Assembly (NCBI GenBank): GCA_964498095.1
Contig: CAZCFY010000005.1
Location: 62,001 to 126,000, forward strand
Direction: 5' to 3'
Source of the DNA: SG-bin7 sp964498095
GTDB taxonomy: Bacteria; Bdellovibrionota; Bdellovibrionia; Bdellovibrionales; SG-bin7
Length of the DNA: 64,000 bases
A program made the translations under genes and the position numbers. Below the pieces are notes generated by a model that was not told where the DNA came from, searched no databases, and worked only from the letters and a program-made list of their open reading frames with translations. Every line of letters begins with the position of its first letter. Position 1 is the stretch's first letter. Below are positions 25,941-34,019 of this stretch, in pieces.

Positions 25941-26774
25941 ATGTGGTTAACTGCCCCAAAGGAAATCAAACATCACGTTTCCGGTTGGATTTTGCGCAAC
26001 CGTCATCTTTTACGCAACAAAACTGTAGTCGATTTGCCGGCAGGTAACGGAGTATCCAGCCATGTCCTGCTTAGAGTTGGCGCTTTAGTAAAGCCTTATG
26101 ATTTAATCCCCGAATTCTTTAATTCTTCGGATTTGAAATGCGAATTTGCTGATTTGGCCAAACCCTTACCTCTGGAAGATGAAAGCGTTGATTATATTTT
26201 ATGCCAGGAAGGGATTGAACATGTTCCCAATCAATTAAAAGTTTTCGAAGAGTTCGCGCGGGTTTTAAAGCCACAAGGTAAATTGGTACTTACAACTCCT
26301 AACTATTCTAATTTAAGAGGCCGACTAAGTTATTTACTTGGCGAAAGTGAATTGTTTGGCAAAATCTTACCGCCCAATGAAATTGATAGTATTTGGTTTT
26401 CACCAACAGACAAAAATGAAATTTATTTCGGCCATATCTATCTCGTTGGTATTCAGAAATTGCGTTTGTTTTCTAAGTTGGCCGGTCTAAAACTTTCCGG
26501 CATTGTCCCCACGCGGGTCAATACGACTTCACTCCTGTTTTTTCCCTTTTTATATCCCTTGGTGTTTTTGTTTAGCTACATGGCTTATCAGCGGGCTTTG
26601 CGAAAAAAAGGCCAAAAGTATCGGACAATTTTTGCCGAGGTATTTGATTTAGCAGTTCATCCAATTGTTTTGTTAGACAATCATCTCTTTTTAGAGTTTC
26701 AAAAGGTCGATTTGCCCCAAAACGTGCGGCAAACCCTACAACGCTCAGCCGATGCCAAGAGTTTTGTAACCTGA
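25941..26774 (+). CDS. Class I SAM-dependent methyltransferase
   Basis: 277 residues. Motif I region VVDLPAGNGVSSHVL, then a Methyltransf_11-type core including EDESVDYILCQEGIEHVPNQL and FARVLKPQGKLVLTTPNYSNL. A membrane-associated stretch (FFPFLYPLVFLFSYM) near residue 195 suggests it acts at the inner membrane, perhaps on a lipid or quinone, but the substrate is unknown. It begins without a Shine-Dalgarno sequence and may be translated from a leaderless transcript. It is not in an obvious operon; the next gene starts 61 bases downstream. Confidence 0.78.
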   Translation: MWLTAPKEIKHHVSGWILRNRHLLRNKTVVDLPAGNGVSSHVLLRVGALVKPYDLIPEFFNSSDLKCEFADLAKPLPLEDESVDYILCQEGIEHVPNQLKVFEEFARVLKPQGKLVLTTPNYSNLRGRLSYLLGESELFGKILPPNEIDSIWFSPTDKNEIYFGHIYLVGIQKLRLFSKLAGLKLSGIVPTRVNTTSLLFFPFLYPLVFLFSYMAYQRALRKKGQKYRTIFAEVFDLAVHPIVLLDNHLFLEFQKVDLPQNVRQTLQRSADAKSFVT

Positions 26775-26835
26775 AATTTTTTCAGAGGGTGGCTTAACCT
26801 TTACCTCTAGAGCGCCTGGCGGTATTTCTCTTTTT

Positions 26836-27192
26836 ATGAAGTGGTTAATTTTTGTTTTAATGGTTTTTGGACGCAATGCTTGGGCCAATAGCGACGTCGG
26901 ATGTGTTGTCTCGTTACGAACTGCCGACCAGCTTCTTATGAATGATCTGCGCCCCGCCGCTCCCAGCGGGCAAAAATTACGCCTCAAAGGTAGCTTAAGT
27001 GGCTATAACTTTTTGGTAACAGTTGCGGAGAAAAAGAATGTATTGCGTGTCACGGTTAAATCCGTAAACCCCGAAAACCCAATTTCCCTGACAACCCTGG
27101 CTCCACTTAATACGAATAGTTATCGTCCCCGCCTCTTAATGACGGTTCCCCAAGGGAATTTAGAGCTCCGCTGCCGCCGCTGGTCTGTTTAG
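26836..27192 (+). CDS. Small exported protein of unknown function
   Basis: 118 residues with a signal peptide (hydrophobic 3-12, likely cleavage after ANS or WAN at about 16-19). The mature part has one Cys pair spaced far apart (GCVVSL and ELRCRR) and alternating beta strands. No family was recognised. It lies between a methyltransferase and another exported protein. There is no convincing ribosome-binding site before the ATG. Confidence 0.55.
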   Translation: MKWLIFVLMVFGRNAWANSDVGCVVSLRTADQLLMNDLRPAAPSGQKLRLKGSLSGYNFLVTVAEKKNVLRVTVKSVNPENPISLTTLAPLNTNSYRPRLLMTVPQGNLELRCRRWSV

Positions 27193-27244
27193 GTCTTGCG
27201 GTAGAGTAAAAAAGCCTTCTATAATTTTCTTATAGGAGACTTTT

Positions 27245-28240
27245 ATGAAATTCATTTTTTCTCTATTGGTCCTTGGTCTAGTTAGTGCTAGCAACGCCAG
27301 CCCCCTTAGCGATATCGCGCAAATTCTGGCGACGTCGAATACCGTAAATGAATTTATCTTAAGAGCCTCGCCAAAAAGTAAAATCACCCAGGAAGAGTTA
27401 ACCAACTACGCGAAAGTTTATCAGGTCGATACTTTACCAAAATCCACTTTTGAAAATAATGTGTTAACAATGATAAACCCTGATGGAACAAAAATGAGTC
27501 TGGCCGTGAAAAATGGCCGCGCAGGAGAGTTTTTAGTTAACGGCAAAATGCTGAAGGTAGAATGGCAGGACAATGTATTTTCGTTGGCCAAAAAAGTGGA
27601 AGCGCTGGTAGTGAAGAAAACAAGTTTGCTGCGAAGTTGGCTTTTGCCGGAGGCGAATGCGTTTTGGTGGGTAGCTGGAATTGCCGCCGTTGGCGCTTTA
27701 GCTTATTTAGCTACTGAATATTTGCCGGTAGATACTTGTGAAGGACTCGTAAAGGCATTTCAAAAAAAGTTAAAGAGTATGGCGGGTTCAGATAAAGAGA
27801 ATCCCGGACGCATGATACAATTGAGGAAATTTAATTCGTGTAACGCCGAATTGGCTAATTTTGAAGTGTTAGATTACATACCTAACAAAAGTAGCAGACT
27901 ATTAAAGGTTGAATATAAGCGCGAAATTGGCAGCCAAGCCGGAGAAGTTAAGACCGAAACCATTGATGCCGCTGATAAAGAAGTAACCGTGTACGATTTT
28001 TTTAAGGGTAATACTGGGCTAGACAGTAAGCTAACAAACCTCAAAAAAAATGATGCGCCAATGAAGATTAACGAACCCAGTCAGAAAAATCTCGCTATCT
28101 ATGCCGACTCGTCCGTGGCTCTGATAAACGGACTCGGAAAAAACTGTAATGAGTGCCGCATAGATGAGTTAAATAACTTCTTATTAGAGCCCTCCGCTAA
28201 AAGGGAAAAGCCCGGCAAGCCTGGCGGAGCCCAGCAATAA
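27245..28240 (+). CDS. Exported protein with internal hydrophobic segment, unknown function
   Basis: 331 residues with a clear signal peptide (LVLGLVSASNA, cleavage about 19) and a good ribosome-binding site (TAGGAG). A second hydrophobic stretch near 133-154 (WWVAGIAAVGALAYLATEYL) could anchor it in the membrane. Cys residues near the C-terminal side (TCEGLV, CNAELAN, NCNECRID) may be paired. The end is basic and Pro/Gly-rich. No known domain was recognised. It is convergent with the FluC-small-protein gene pair. Confidence 0.58.
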   Translation: MKFIFSLLVLGLVSASNASPLSDIAQILATSNTVNEFILRASPKSKITQEELTNYAKVYQVDTLPKSTFENNVLTMINPDGTKMSLAVKNGRAGEFLVNGKMLKVEWQDNVFSLAKKVEALVVKKTSLLRSWLLPEANAFWWVAGIAAVGALAYLATEYLPVDTCEGLVKAFQKKLKSMAGSDKENPGRMIQLRKFNSCNAELANFEVLDYIPNKSSRLLKVEYKREIGSQAGEVKTETIDAADKEVTVYDFFKGNTGLDSKLTNLKKNDAPMKINEPSQKNLAIYADSSVALINGLGKNCNECRIDELNNFLLEPSAKREKPGKPGGAQQ

Positions 28241-28267
28241 ATTATTTTTGGTGCTATACTCCGCAAG

Positions 28268-28387
28268 TTATTCGCCTTTATGCTTATCTTTACTATTCTT
28301 AACGGCAAACCAAAAAGCCAGGATGCCAATAATCGGCAGCAAAAGAATGACCCCAAACAATACAAAATGATGAGCCGATTCGATCAT
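28268..28387 (-). CDS. 39-residue single-span membrane protein coupled to crcB
   Basis: The ATG at 28387 overlaps the crcB stop codon as ATGA, so ribosomes ending on crcB can restart here. The product begins MIESAHHF, has a hydrophobic span of about 20 residues (VLFGVILLLPIIGILAFWF) and ends in a basic, polar tail (KNSKDKHKGE), with an inside-positive topology. Size and topology resemble small accessory membrane proteins, but no known family was recognised. It has not been named. Confidence 0.6.
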   Translation of the reverse strand: MIESAHHFVLFGVILLLPIIGILAFWFAVKNSKDKHKGE

Positions 28388-28761
28388 AAATTTCGCGCCA
28401 AAGCCATACCGGCGAAGGCAGCGACCACACCCAGTATTGAGCTCGCGATAAGATAAATGGCGCTCAAAAAATATTTGGTTTGCTCGACCAGAATTACCGC
28501 CTCAAGCGAATAAGACGAAAAAGTGGTAAACCCGCCGAGCAATCCCGCCATCAGCCCCACCCGCAGATTTTCTGAGATATTTGCCTTTTCAAAACCGAGC
28601 ACATAAATAATACCAATTAAAAATGCGCCCCCGGTATTTATTAAAAAAGTTCCCCACGGAAATGCCCCGGGATACATTTTACTTACGCTAAGAACAGCAA
28701 AATAGCGCAAATAAACGCCAATAAGCCCAAAAATTCCTATGTAAAAAAGTTTTACTGACAA
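28384..28761 (-). CDS. crcB: Fluoride channel FluC/CrcB
   Basis: 125 residues with four membrane spans. The family motif GGFTTFSSYSLEAV (about residues 75-88) carries the Ser/Thr/Phe residues lining the fluoride pathway, and LINTGGAFLIGI gives the conserved Asn. FluC acts as a dual-topology dimer that lets fluoride leave the cell. It lies between an exported protein gene (start overlaps its stop by ten bases) and a small membrane-peptide gene. No fluoride riboswitch was found upstream of the operon. Confidence 0.92.
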   Translation of the reverse strand: MSVKLFYIGIFGLIGVYLRYFAVLSVSKMYPGAFPWGTFLINTGGAFLIGIIYVLGFEKANISENLRVGLMAGLLGGFTTFSSYSLEAVILVEQTKYFLSAIYLIASSILGVVAAFAGMALARNL

Positions 28762-29168
28762 GCTGACTTCACTTTCTCATCCGCAGTGTTTAAATAAAAT
28801 CTAACAAGTTCAAACTTTTCATTTTTATTCTCAAAAACTAAATTTCCGGCGCGTAAAGAGTCCGGCAGCTTGTCGAGATCTTTAATGTACTCCAGATGAG
28901 ATTGCTCTTTGGCGCTTAAACCCGTATCGCTGGTAAAAATAAATTCAAAACACTTTGCGAACTTCTCCTTGCCGACAAAAAATTTAGCATCGCCATCATC
29001 CACGCCCTTAACTTCAACAGGAAACCGCACATACCACTGTAAAGTCCTAAGCTCCTTTTGGAGAAAAGCTTTTTTATAAGTTCGCCAAAAAAGTTTCCGT
29101 TGCGCACCAGGCCCTTCGGCCATTGCCGATGCTGCGGCAAGCATGAGAAGTAAAATAGTTTTAATCAT
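28752..29168 (-). CDS. Exported protein upstream of crcB, unknown function
   Basis: 138 residues with a signal peptide (ILLLMLAAASAMA, cleavage about 18). The mature part is mixed alpha-beta with two Cys (FAKCFEF and SACQ at the C-terminus) and a FARFYLN-like end. No domain was recognised. The end overlaps the crcB start by ten bases, so the two are likely co-translated. The ribosome-binding site before the ATG is poor. Confidence 0.6.
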   Translation of the reverse strand: MIKTILLLMLAAASAMAEGPGAQRKLFWRTYKKAFLQKELRTLQWYVRFPVEVKGVDDGDAKFFVGKEKFAKCFEFIFTSDTGLSAKEQSHLEYIKDLDKLPDSLRAGNLVFENKNEKFELVRFYLNTADEKVKSACQ

Positions 29169-29242
29169 AATTAAATGCTGGCACTAACCCACTATTTTTA
29201 CAAGTGCAAGGCGGTACGTTATTTGTATGTCCCTACTTTAAG

Positions 29243-30406
29243 ATGGCAGAAGAATATTTTCGTAATAATTTCGAGGCAAAAGAGGAATTATCAGAGTCAA
29301 AAAACCCCTATAAGCTGTCGTTACGTAAACCCGACGGACGCCTTTTACACCTCTATGCCCGAGAAAAAATAGCTGCTAATATTATCGCCACCAATCCCCA
29401 TCACGAAAAAATCACCGCCGCCACTCACTTGCGCTGGCACCCATGGCGCGAGGAATGGGTAGCGTACGCCAGTCACCGCCAAAACCGAACTTTTTTGCCG
29501 CCCCCCGAGTACAATCCCCTTTTGCCCTCGGCTTCCAAAGACTTTCCAACGGAACTACCAGTCGGAAATTATGAGGCCGCCGTCTTTGAAAATCTCTTCC
29601 CAAGTTTATCCGTTCAGGAAGTGACACCTCCCGAATTGTACGTACCGACACGGCTCGGGGAAGGTGTTTGTGAGGTTGTGGTTTTTACCCAAGACCCTAA
29701 ACAAAGTCTCGGTAGCATGCCAGTAAGTCATATCGAACTTATTTTGTATGTATTACGGGACCGCTATAAAGAATTACAACAGCGCAAAGATATCCTCTAC
29801 GTTTTGCCTTTCGAAAACCGCGGCGTCGAAATGGGAGTAACTCTTCATCATCCCCATGGACAGATCTATGCCTACCCCGTTTTGCCCCCTATTCAACAAC
29901 AGATGTTAACCGCGCAAAAAAAGTACTGGGAAAAAAGTAAGGCCACACTTCTTTCGCACATGATCGAGGAGGAAATCGCCGTAAATAAACGCGTCATCTA
30001 TCAAGACGCCTCAGTCATATCGTTTGTCCCTGTGTGTGCCCGCTACCCCTTTGAAGTTTGGGTGGCACCGACAACTCCCCACCCAACGCTTGCCGATTTT
30101 TCCTCAGACGAAATTATGCACCTTGCACGTGCGCTAAAGATCACTTTATTGAAATACGATGGGCTTTGGCAAAAACCTTTCCCCTACTTAATGGCGTTTT
30201 ATGCCTCCCCCAACGACGGATTACCCCATCCGGAGTGGCACTTTCATATCGAGTTTTATCCGCCTCTTCGCGCGCGCGACAAACTTAAATACTTAGCCGG
30301 CACTGAGCTTGGCGCTAACTTTTTTATTAATGATACACTCCCCGAAGAAAAGGCTGCCGAATTAAAAGCCGTTCGCATAGAGGACTTTACCAATGGAAAC
30401 GTTTAA
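29243..30406 (+). CDS. galT: Galactose-1-phosphate uridylyltransferase
   Basis: About 387 residues from the ATG at 29243; an in-frame GTG at 29204 adds 13 residues but neither has a strong ribosome-binding site. HHPHGQIYAYP carries the active-site His triad (HPHGQ) that forms the uridylyl-His intermediate, and LRWHPWREEWVAYASHRQNRTFLPP is typical of the N-terminal region. The enzyme swaps UMP between UDP-glucose and galactose-1-phosphate in the Leloir pathway. It overlaps galK by 14 bases. No galE is in the window. Confidence 0.88.
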   Translation: MAEEYFRNNFEAKEELSESKNPYKLSLRKPDGRLLHLYAREKIAANIIATNPHHEKITAATHLRWHPWREEWVAYASHRQNRTFLPPPEYNPLLPSASKDFPTELPVGNYEAAVFENLFPSLSVQEVTPPELYVPTRLGEGVCEVVVFTQDPKQSLGSMPVSHIELILYVLRDRYKELQQRKDILYVLPFENRGVEMGVTLHHPHGQIYAYPVLPPIQQQMLTAQKKYWEKSKATLLSHMIEEEIAVNKRVIYQDASVISFVPVCARYPFEVWVAPTTPHPTLADFSSDEIMHLARALKITLLKYDGLWQKPFPYLMAFYASPNDGLPHPEWHFHIEFYPPLRARDKLKYLAGTELGANFFINDTLPEEKAAELKAVRIEDFTNGNV

Positions 30407-31481
30407 GGAATTCTTCACTGATTTACCGCAAGTAACTTCCTTTGCGCATGGGCGCGTTAACATTATCGGCGAACATACGGACTATAACGGCGGTTATGTT
30501 TTACCTATTTGTATTCCGCAGGCGACCCAGGTTTTTTTAAAAGCCCGAACCGACAAGATTGTTCGTGTTTTGAGTCGGAATATTGCCAAAAATGGCTTTA
30601 CGCAATTCGAACTCGGCCACGAGGATGCCCAGCAAGAGTGGGCTGATTATGTCAAATCCATAACCTGGATTCTTAGAAAAAATGGCCACACGCTCAATGG
30701 CTTTGACGCTCTTATAAATTCCGATGTGCCTATTGGCAGTGGCTTATCTTCGAGCGCCGCCTTAGAGATTAGTTTATTAAGGGCCCTAAACGAATTATTT
30801 AAATTAAAGTTGGAGCCCGTCACCATGGCCAAATACGGACAACAGGCCGAAAATGAATTCGTCGGCGCGCGCGTCGGCATAATGGACCAAATGGTCTCGG
30901 CCCTTGGACAAGAAAATCAAGCGCTATTTTTGGACACACGCACGTTAGAATATAAATCAATTCCACTCGACCAAAGTGAAATTAGTCTTCTCGTAATAAA
31001 TTCAGGCGTTAGTCACGATAATGCCCAAGGAGATTATAATCAGCGCCGTGCTGAATGTGAAACGGCCGCCAAACTCTTAGGAGTTCGAGAATTGCGCGAT
31101 ACCAATATTTTAGACATTGAGAAGTCAGAAATGCCCGAAAAAATCAGGGCCCGCGCCCGTCACGTCGTAAGCGAAAACAATCGCGTTCTCGCAGCCGTTA
31201 AGGCACTGGAGTCCCGCGATTACCATCGGCTCGGCTTACTTTTTTATGAGTCGCAAAATTCCATGCGCGATGACTTTGAAATCTCTACTCCCGAAATTGA
31301 CCTTTTGATCTCCATGATTGCGGCCGATGAAAATGTTTACGGCTGCCGCTTGACTGGCGCGGGCTTTGGTGGATCTGTGGTGGCTCTCACAAAACCAGGA
31401 GCTGGTTTTCAGGTAGCGCAAAGAGTTTTACCCATGTACCGACAAAGAACAGGAAAAGTCGCAAGCCTGGTAATCCCTTAA
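30393..31481 (+). CDS. galK: Galactokinase
   Basis: 362 residues of a GHMP kinase. GRVNIIGEHTDYNGGYVLP (about 20-38) is the galactokinase signature, PIGSGLSSSAAL (about 112-123) is the ATP-binding GHMP motif, and GFGGSVVALTK near the C-terminus is the third GHMP motif. It phosphorylates galactose at C1. Its start overlaps galT by 14 bases. A weak AT-rich hairpin lies after the stop. A transporter for galactose is not evident in the window. Confidence 0.92.
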   Translation: METFKEFFTDLPQVTSFAHGRVNIIGEHTDYNGGYVLPICIPQATQVFLKARTDKIVRVLSRNIAKNGFTQFELGHEDAQQEWADYVKSITWILRKNGHTLNGFDALINSDVPIGSGLSSSAALEISLLRALNELFKLKLEPVTMAKYGQQAENEFVGARVGIMDQMVSALGQENQALFLDTRTLEYKSIPLDQSEISLLVINSGVSHDNAQGDYNQRRAECETAAKLLGVRELRDTNILDIEKSEMPEKIRARARHVVSENNRVLAAVKALESRDYHRLGLLFYESQNSMRDDFEISTPEIDLLISMIAADENVYGCRLTGAGFGGSVVALTKPGAGFQVAQRVLPMYRQRTGKVASLVIP

Positions 31482-31577
31482 ATTGCTAACCTGTCGGAAC
31501 GTATAAAAATTAATCCTTCGATTAACCTTACTTCGAACATGAACTGATATTTCAAAGCATTTCACTAATTTTAAAAC

Positions 31578-31605
31578 TTTACTTATTAGACAATGTTGAT
31601 ACACT
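31578..31605 (+). promoter_or_regulatory. Promoter-like TTTACT-N16-TACACT
   Basis: A -35 TTTACT (31578-31583) and -10 TACACT (31600-31605) separated by 16 bases. The -10 ends seven bases before the ATG of the next gene, which has no ribosome-binding site; transcript start at the codon is plausible. Confidence 0.35.
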
Positions 31606-31612
31606 TTATGTA

Positions 31613-32068
31613 ATGCCTAAACAACTCTTCGTACTCGCTATTTTCTGCTGTCTACCCGCTCTCGGTGAGTCCATTAAAATTAATTTAAACCAGCTAAAAA
31701 CCAATCTCGAAGAAAAGTTAAATGTTACCGGTGTAACTTTTGAAAAAGCCGAATTCAGTGAAAGCACTGAATTTGGAATCGCGGACTGGCTTATGAAAAA
31801 AACAAACTTCAATTTTAAATTTGCGCGCCTTGGAAACGTTATGACCGCAAAATGCATTTCTAGAAGAAATACTCCAAAGGAAGATCCTGGACTTTACATC
31901 AAATGCAAAACCTACAACTCGGAAAATAAGGAATCGCCTCTCACGAATAAAGGAGAAATATCTCAAGTTTCGCAAGTGCTTGACGGCATCCATCCAATAG
32001 TAACTTTTCCAAGAGACACCTCGAAGCCCTTGCCAGCTCCAAAAAGGCCCCAGAAAGTCGTTCAATAA
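31613..32068 (+). CDS. Exported protein of unknown function
   Basis: 151 residues with a signal peptide ending LPALGES (cleavage about 19). The mature part is rich in Lys, Asn and Thr and has two Cys about 16 residues apart (TAKCISRR and YIKCKTYN); the C-terminus is Pro/Lys-rich. No family was recognised. The ATG has no Shine-Dalgarno sequence and a promoter ends seven bases before it. An internal hairpin at 31752-31773 is encoded within residues 47-54. Confidence 0.5.
   Translation: MPKQLFVLAIFCCLPALGESIKINLNQLKTNLEEKLNVTGVTFEKAEFSESTEFGIADWLMKKTNFNFKFARLGNVMTAKCISRRNTPKEDPGLYIKCKTYNSENKESPLTNKGEISQVSQVLDGIHPIVTFPRDTSKPLPAPKRPQKVVQ
31752..31773. other. Perfect 9-bp intragenic hairpin
   Basis: AATTCAGTG, loop AAAG, CACTGAATT inside an exported-protein gene; codes for EFSESTEF. 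It may be chance or an RNA-processing or pausing site. Confidence 0.3.
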
Positions 32069-32440
32069 TTACTTTTTAGGGCTTTCCGAATAACCTCCAC
32101 ATTTATAATTCGCAGCCTCCAGTTTTGCCTGAATACGGTCACGGGTTTGGTCACAATGATTTCGCCCAAAAAAGGACCATGCCACTGGATCTTTATCACT
32201 AAAATTTGAGTAAAAAAGTTTACAACCACTTGGCTGTGAGTTTTCAATTTTTAAAGTGCGGGTTTCATTTCCTAATTTACAGGCGACGTCATCGGGTGAA
32301 ACCTTTTCCGTCTCGACCGCTTTCGCCGTCGGAGTTTGTGATTTGACCGTTGGGGCCGGTGAACTTGTCTGACCTTTTTGCCCACTCGAGCATCCTAGGT
32401 GTAGACTTAGAAATACCAAAATCAGAAAAACACTACGCAT
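32069..32440 (-). CDS. Cys-rich exported lipoprotein
   Basis: 123 residues with lipobox HLGC (Cys17) after a short signal and a Pro/Ser/Thr-rich linker. The C-terminal half has Cys residues in the order DVACKLG, SGCKLF, RNHCDQ and YKCGG. This spacing resembles the exported protein at 33286-33561 (final block KLE...YKC), so the two are likely paralogues. AAGGAGG precedes the ATG. It is downstream of the OmpA-type lipoprotein gene; the function is unknown. Confidence 0.62.
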   Translation of the reverse strand: MRSVFLILVFLSLHLGCSSGQKGQTSSPAPTVKSQTPTAKAVETEKVSPDDVACKLGNETRTLKIENSQPSGCKLFYSNFSDKDPVAWSFFGRNHCDQTRDRIQAKLEAANYKCGGYSESPKK

Positions 32441-32468
32441 CTCTTACCTCCTTGTAAGATTTAGTTAT

Positions 32469-33269
32469 TCATTTCATTTTGTTTAGTTCTTCATTGCCAG
32501 GCAACCTCGACAAATCGGGAACTACCACGATTTCAATTCGACGATTGGATGAACGCGCCTCCGCAGAATCGTTTGGCTTCACCGGCTTAGTATCAGCAAA
32601 TGCTGCTGCACTTACGCGGTTTTTCGGCAATCCAACACTAACGAGTTCGTTCACCACGGTAATGGCCCGTGCGGACGCAAGTTCCCAATTTGAAGGGTAC
32701 CGGCCTTTATGTATCGGCACGTCGTCGGTATGCCCTTCGATTTGATACTCTTTTTCTGGTATCGCTGCGAGTTTAGCACCAACTTCCCTAACCGCCCTTT
32801 TTCCTTCCTCAGAAAGGTCGGCACTTCCCGAAGAAAATAGTACGTCACTCGAAAGAGCCACAACCATCTTTCCACCGACAAATTTTATGCTAAGTGCGCC
32901 CGCATCGATCAAACCACGAAAGCGGGTTAAGAGGTCCTTATAATCCTTTATCCGCTTTTTTGCTTCCGTCTCGTTTGCCGTTAGTTCATGAATTGCTTTC
33001 TTCATCTCCGCGATCGAAGCATTTAAGCTTTGTTTATCAGAAGCTTCGCTACCCAACTTTCTTTCAAGTTGACCTACGAGCTTTGCCTGTTCATCTATCT
33101 TGGATTTTAACTCCCCATTTTCTTTGCGAGCCCCATCCAGCTGACCTTGAATATCTTTTAGTTTGGAGTCTTGATCCCTATTCTTTTTGCTCAGATCATC
33201 AAACTTTTCTTGGCTCACACAGCCGATCATCAAAACGAACGAAATTAGGGTAACTATTTTGTAATTCAC
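32469..33269 (-). CDS. OmpA-domain lipoprotein with coiled coil
   Basis: 266 residues from the GTG at 33269, chosen because GGAGGT lies just upstream; the longer frame from 33314 lacks this. A lipobox (LMIGC, Cys17) anchors the protein in the outer membrane. Residues about 18-120 form a Lys/Glu-rich coiled coil (heptads with QLERKLG, SIAEMKKAI). Residues about 140-255 are an OmpA domain with the NWELASARA loop and YQIEGHTDDVP, which binds peptidoglycan diaminopimelate. The protein probably tethers outer membrane to cell wall. It lies between two related Cys-rich small proteins. Confidence 0.82.
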   Translation of the reverse strand: MNYKIVTLISFVLMIGCVSQEKFDDLSKKNRDQDSKLKDIQGQLDGARKENGELKSKIDEQAKLVGQLERKLGSEASDKQSLNASIAEMKKAIHELTANETEAKKRIKDYKDLLTRFRGLIDAGALSIKFVGGKMVVALSSDVLFSSGSADLSEEGKRAVREVGAKLAAIPEKEYQIEGHTDDVPIHKGRYPSNWELASARAITVVNELVSVGLPKNRVSAAAFADTKPVKPNDSAEARSSNRRIEIVVVPDLSRLPGNEELNKMK

Positions 33270-33285
33270 AATACCTCCAAACAAT

Positions 33286-33561
33286 TTAGCTGCATTTATA
33301 ACCGACATGCTCAAGTTTCATTACCTGATTATCAAACGCCTCTTCGCAATCATCCTTCTTACTTCGTTGAGAGACTAAAGTGGTAAGTCCGTGACGCATT
33401 GTTTTGACTTGGCAGCCGAATTTGTTTTTTTCAATTATAACAGTAATGACCCTTTTACTCTTTCGACATTTTATCTTAAACATTTCCGAAACAAGATTAC
33501 TCTGCAGACCCGAAGCATAGGAGAATATTAGTGATATAAGCAAAGTCACAACTGAACTCAT
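33286..33561 (-). CDS. Small exported Cys-rich protein
   Basis: 91 residues with a signal-like N-terminus (VVTLLISLIFSYA). The mature chain has Cys in KIKCRKS, FGCQVK, DDCEEA and a C-terminal EHVGYKCS, aligning by eye with the lipoprotein at 32069-32440. Two disulfides are plausible. The ATG overlaps the MarR-like gene stop by 4 bases (ATGA). Function unknown. Confidence 0.58.
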   Translation of the reverse strand: MSSVVTLLISLIFSYASGLQSNLVSEMFKIKCRKSKRVITVIIEKNKFGCQVKTMRHGLTTLVSQRSKKDDCEEAFDNQVMKLEHVGYKCS

Positions 33562-34019
33562 GCAAAACTTTCTTGTAAAGATGAGGCGGGAAACTCAAAG
33601 CCGTATCTGGTTTTATTAAGGAACTCCCCAACCGCAACAATCTCGTTTTTCACGGTTTTCATTTCTGAAAAAATCAAATCATAATGTTTATCAATAGAAT
33701 CCAGGGCCTCCTTACCATGTCGAGTAAGAGACAACATTTTTTTTCGGGCGTCGCTGGGATCACTACAACCAAACACGTAACCCTTCTTTAGCAAACGATT
33801 CGCCGTCTGAGTCAGCGTGCCAGGGGTGACATTCAGAGCCTTTGCTAAACCTTGCGGCGATACTGCCGGCATGTGAAGTAGTGTCTTCATAAATGCCCAC
33901 TGGACAATGCTAAGCCCATGTTTTGATTCAAGAGCCTTATTTAGTCCCTGAAATTTTAAATTTAAACTCAAAAGTTTAAGTACAACCTCATCTGTTTCAG
34001 ATGTTTCTATGAAGTCCAA
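33558..34019 (-). CDS. MarR-family transcriptional regulator
   Basis: 153 residues with a winged-helix centre: KHGLSIVQWAFMKTL, LAKALNVTPGTLTQTANRLLKKGYV as the recognition helix-turn-helix, then DARKKMLSLTRHGKEAL as the wing. MarR dimers bind inverted repeats and respond to small ligands. It overlaps otsB by 23 bases, so it is part of the trehalose operon. A 12-base palindrome in the otsA/GH15 promoter region is a candidate operator; autoregulation is inference. Confidence 0.85.
   Translation of the reverse strand: MDFIETSETDEVVLKLLSLNLKFQGLNKALESKHGLSIVQWAFMKTLLHMPAVSPQGLAKALNVTPGTLTQTANRLLKKGYVFGCSDPSDARKKMLSLTRHGKEALDSIDKHYDLIFSEMKTVKNEIVAVGEFLNKTRYGFEFPASSLQESFA

Noticed and set aside
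29179..29196. TGGCAC motif as sigma-54 site upstream of galT
   Set aside because: The -12 half (TTGC) is missing at the right spacing.
28762..29200. Fluoride riboswitch before crcB
   Set aside because: No recognisable crcB-motif RNA in the leader and crcB is preceded by a coding gene.
31514..31545. Terminator after galK
   Set aside because: The TTAATC/GATTAA stem is short and AT-only, with no T-run after it.
33270..33314. Longer OmpA-type lipoprotein start at 33314
   Set aside because: It would hide the signal peptide behind 15 residues and overlap the next gene; GTG 33269 has GGAGGT.
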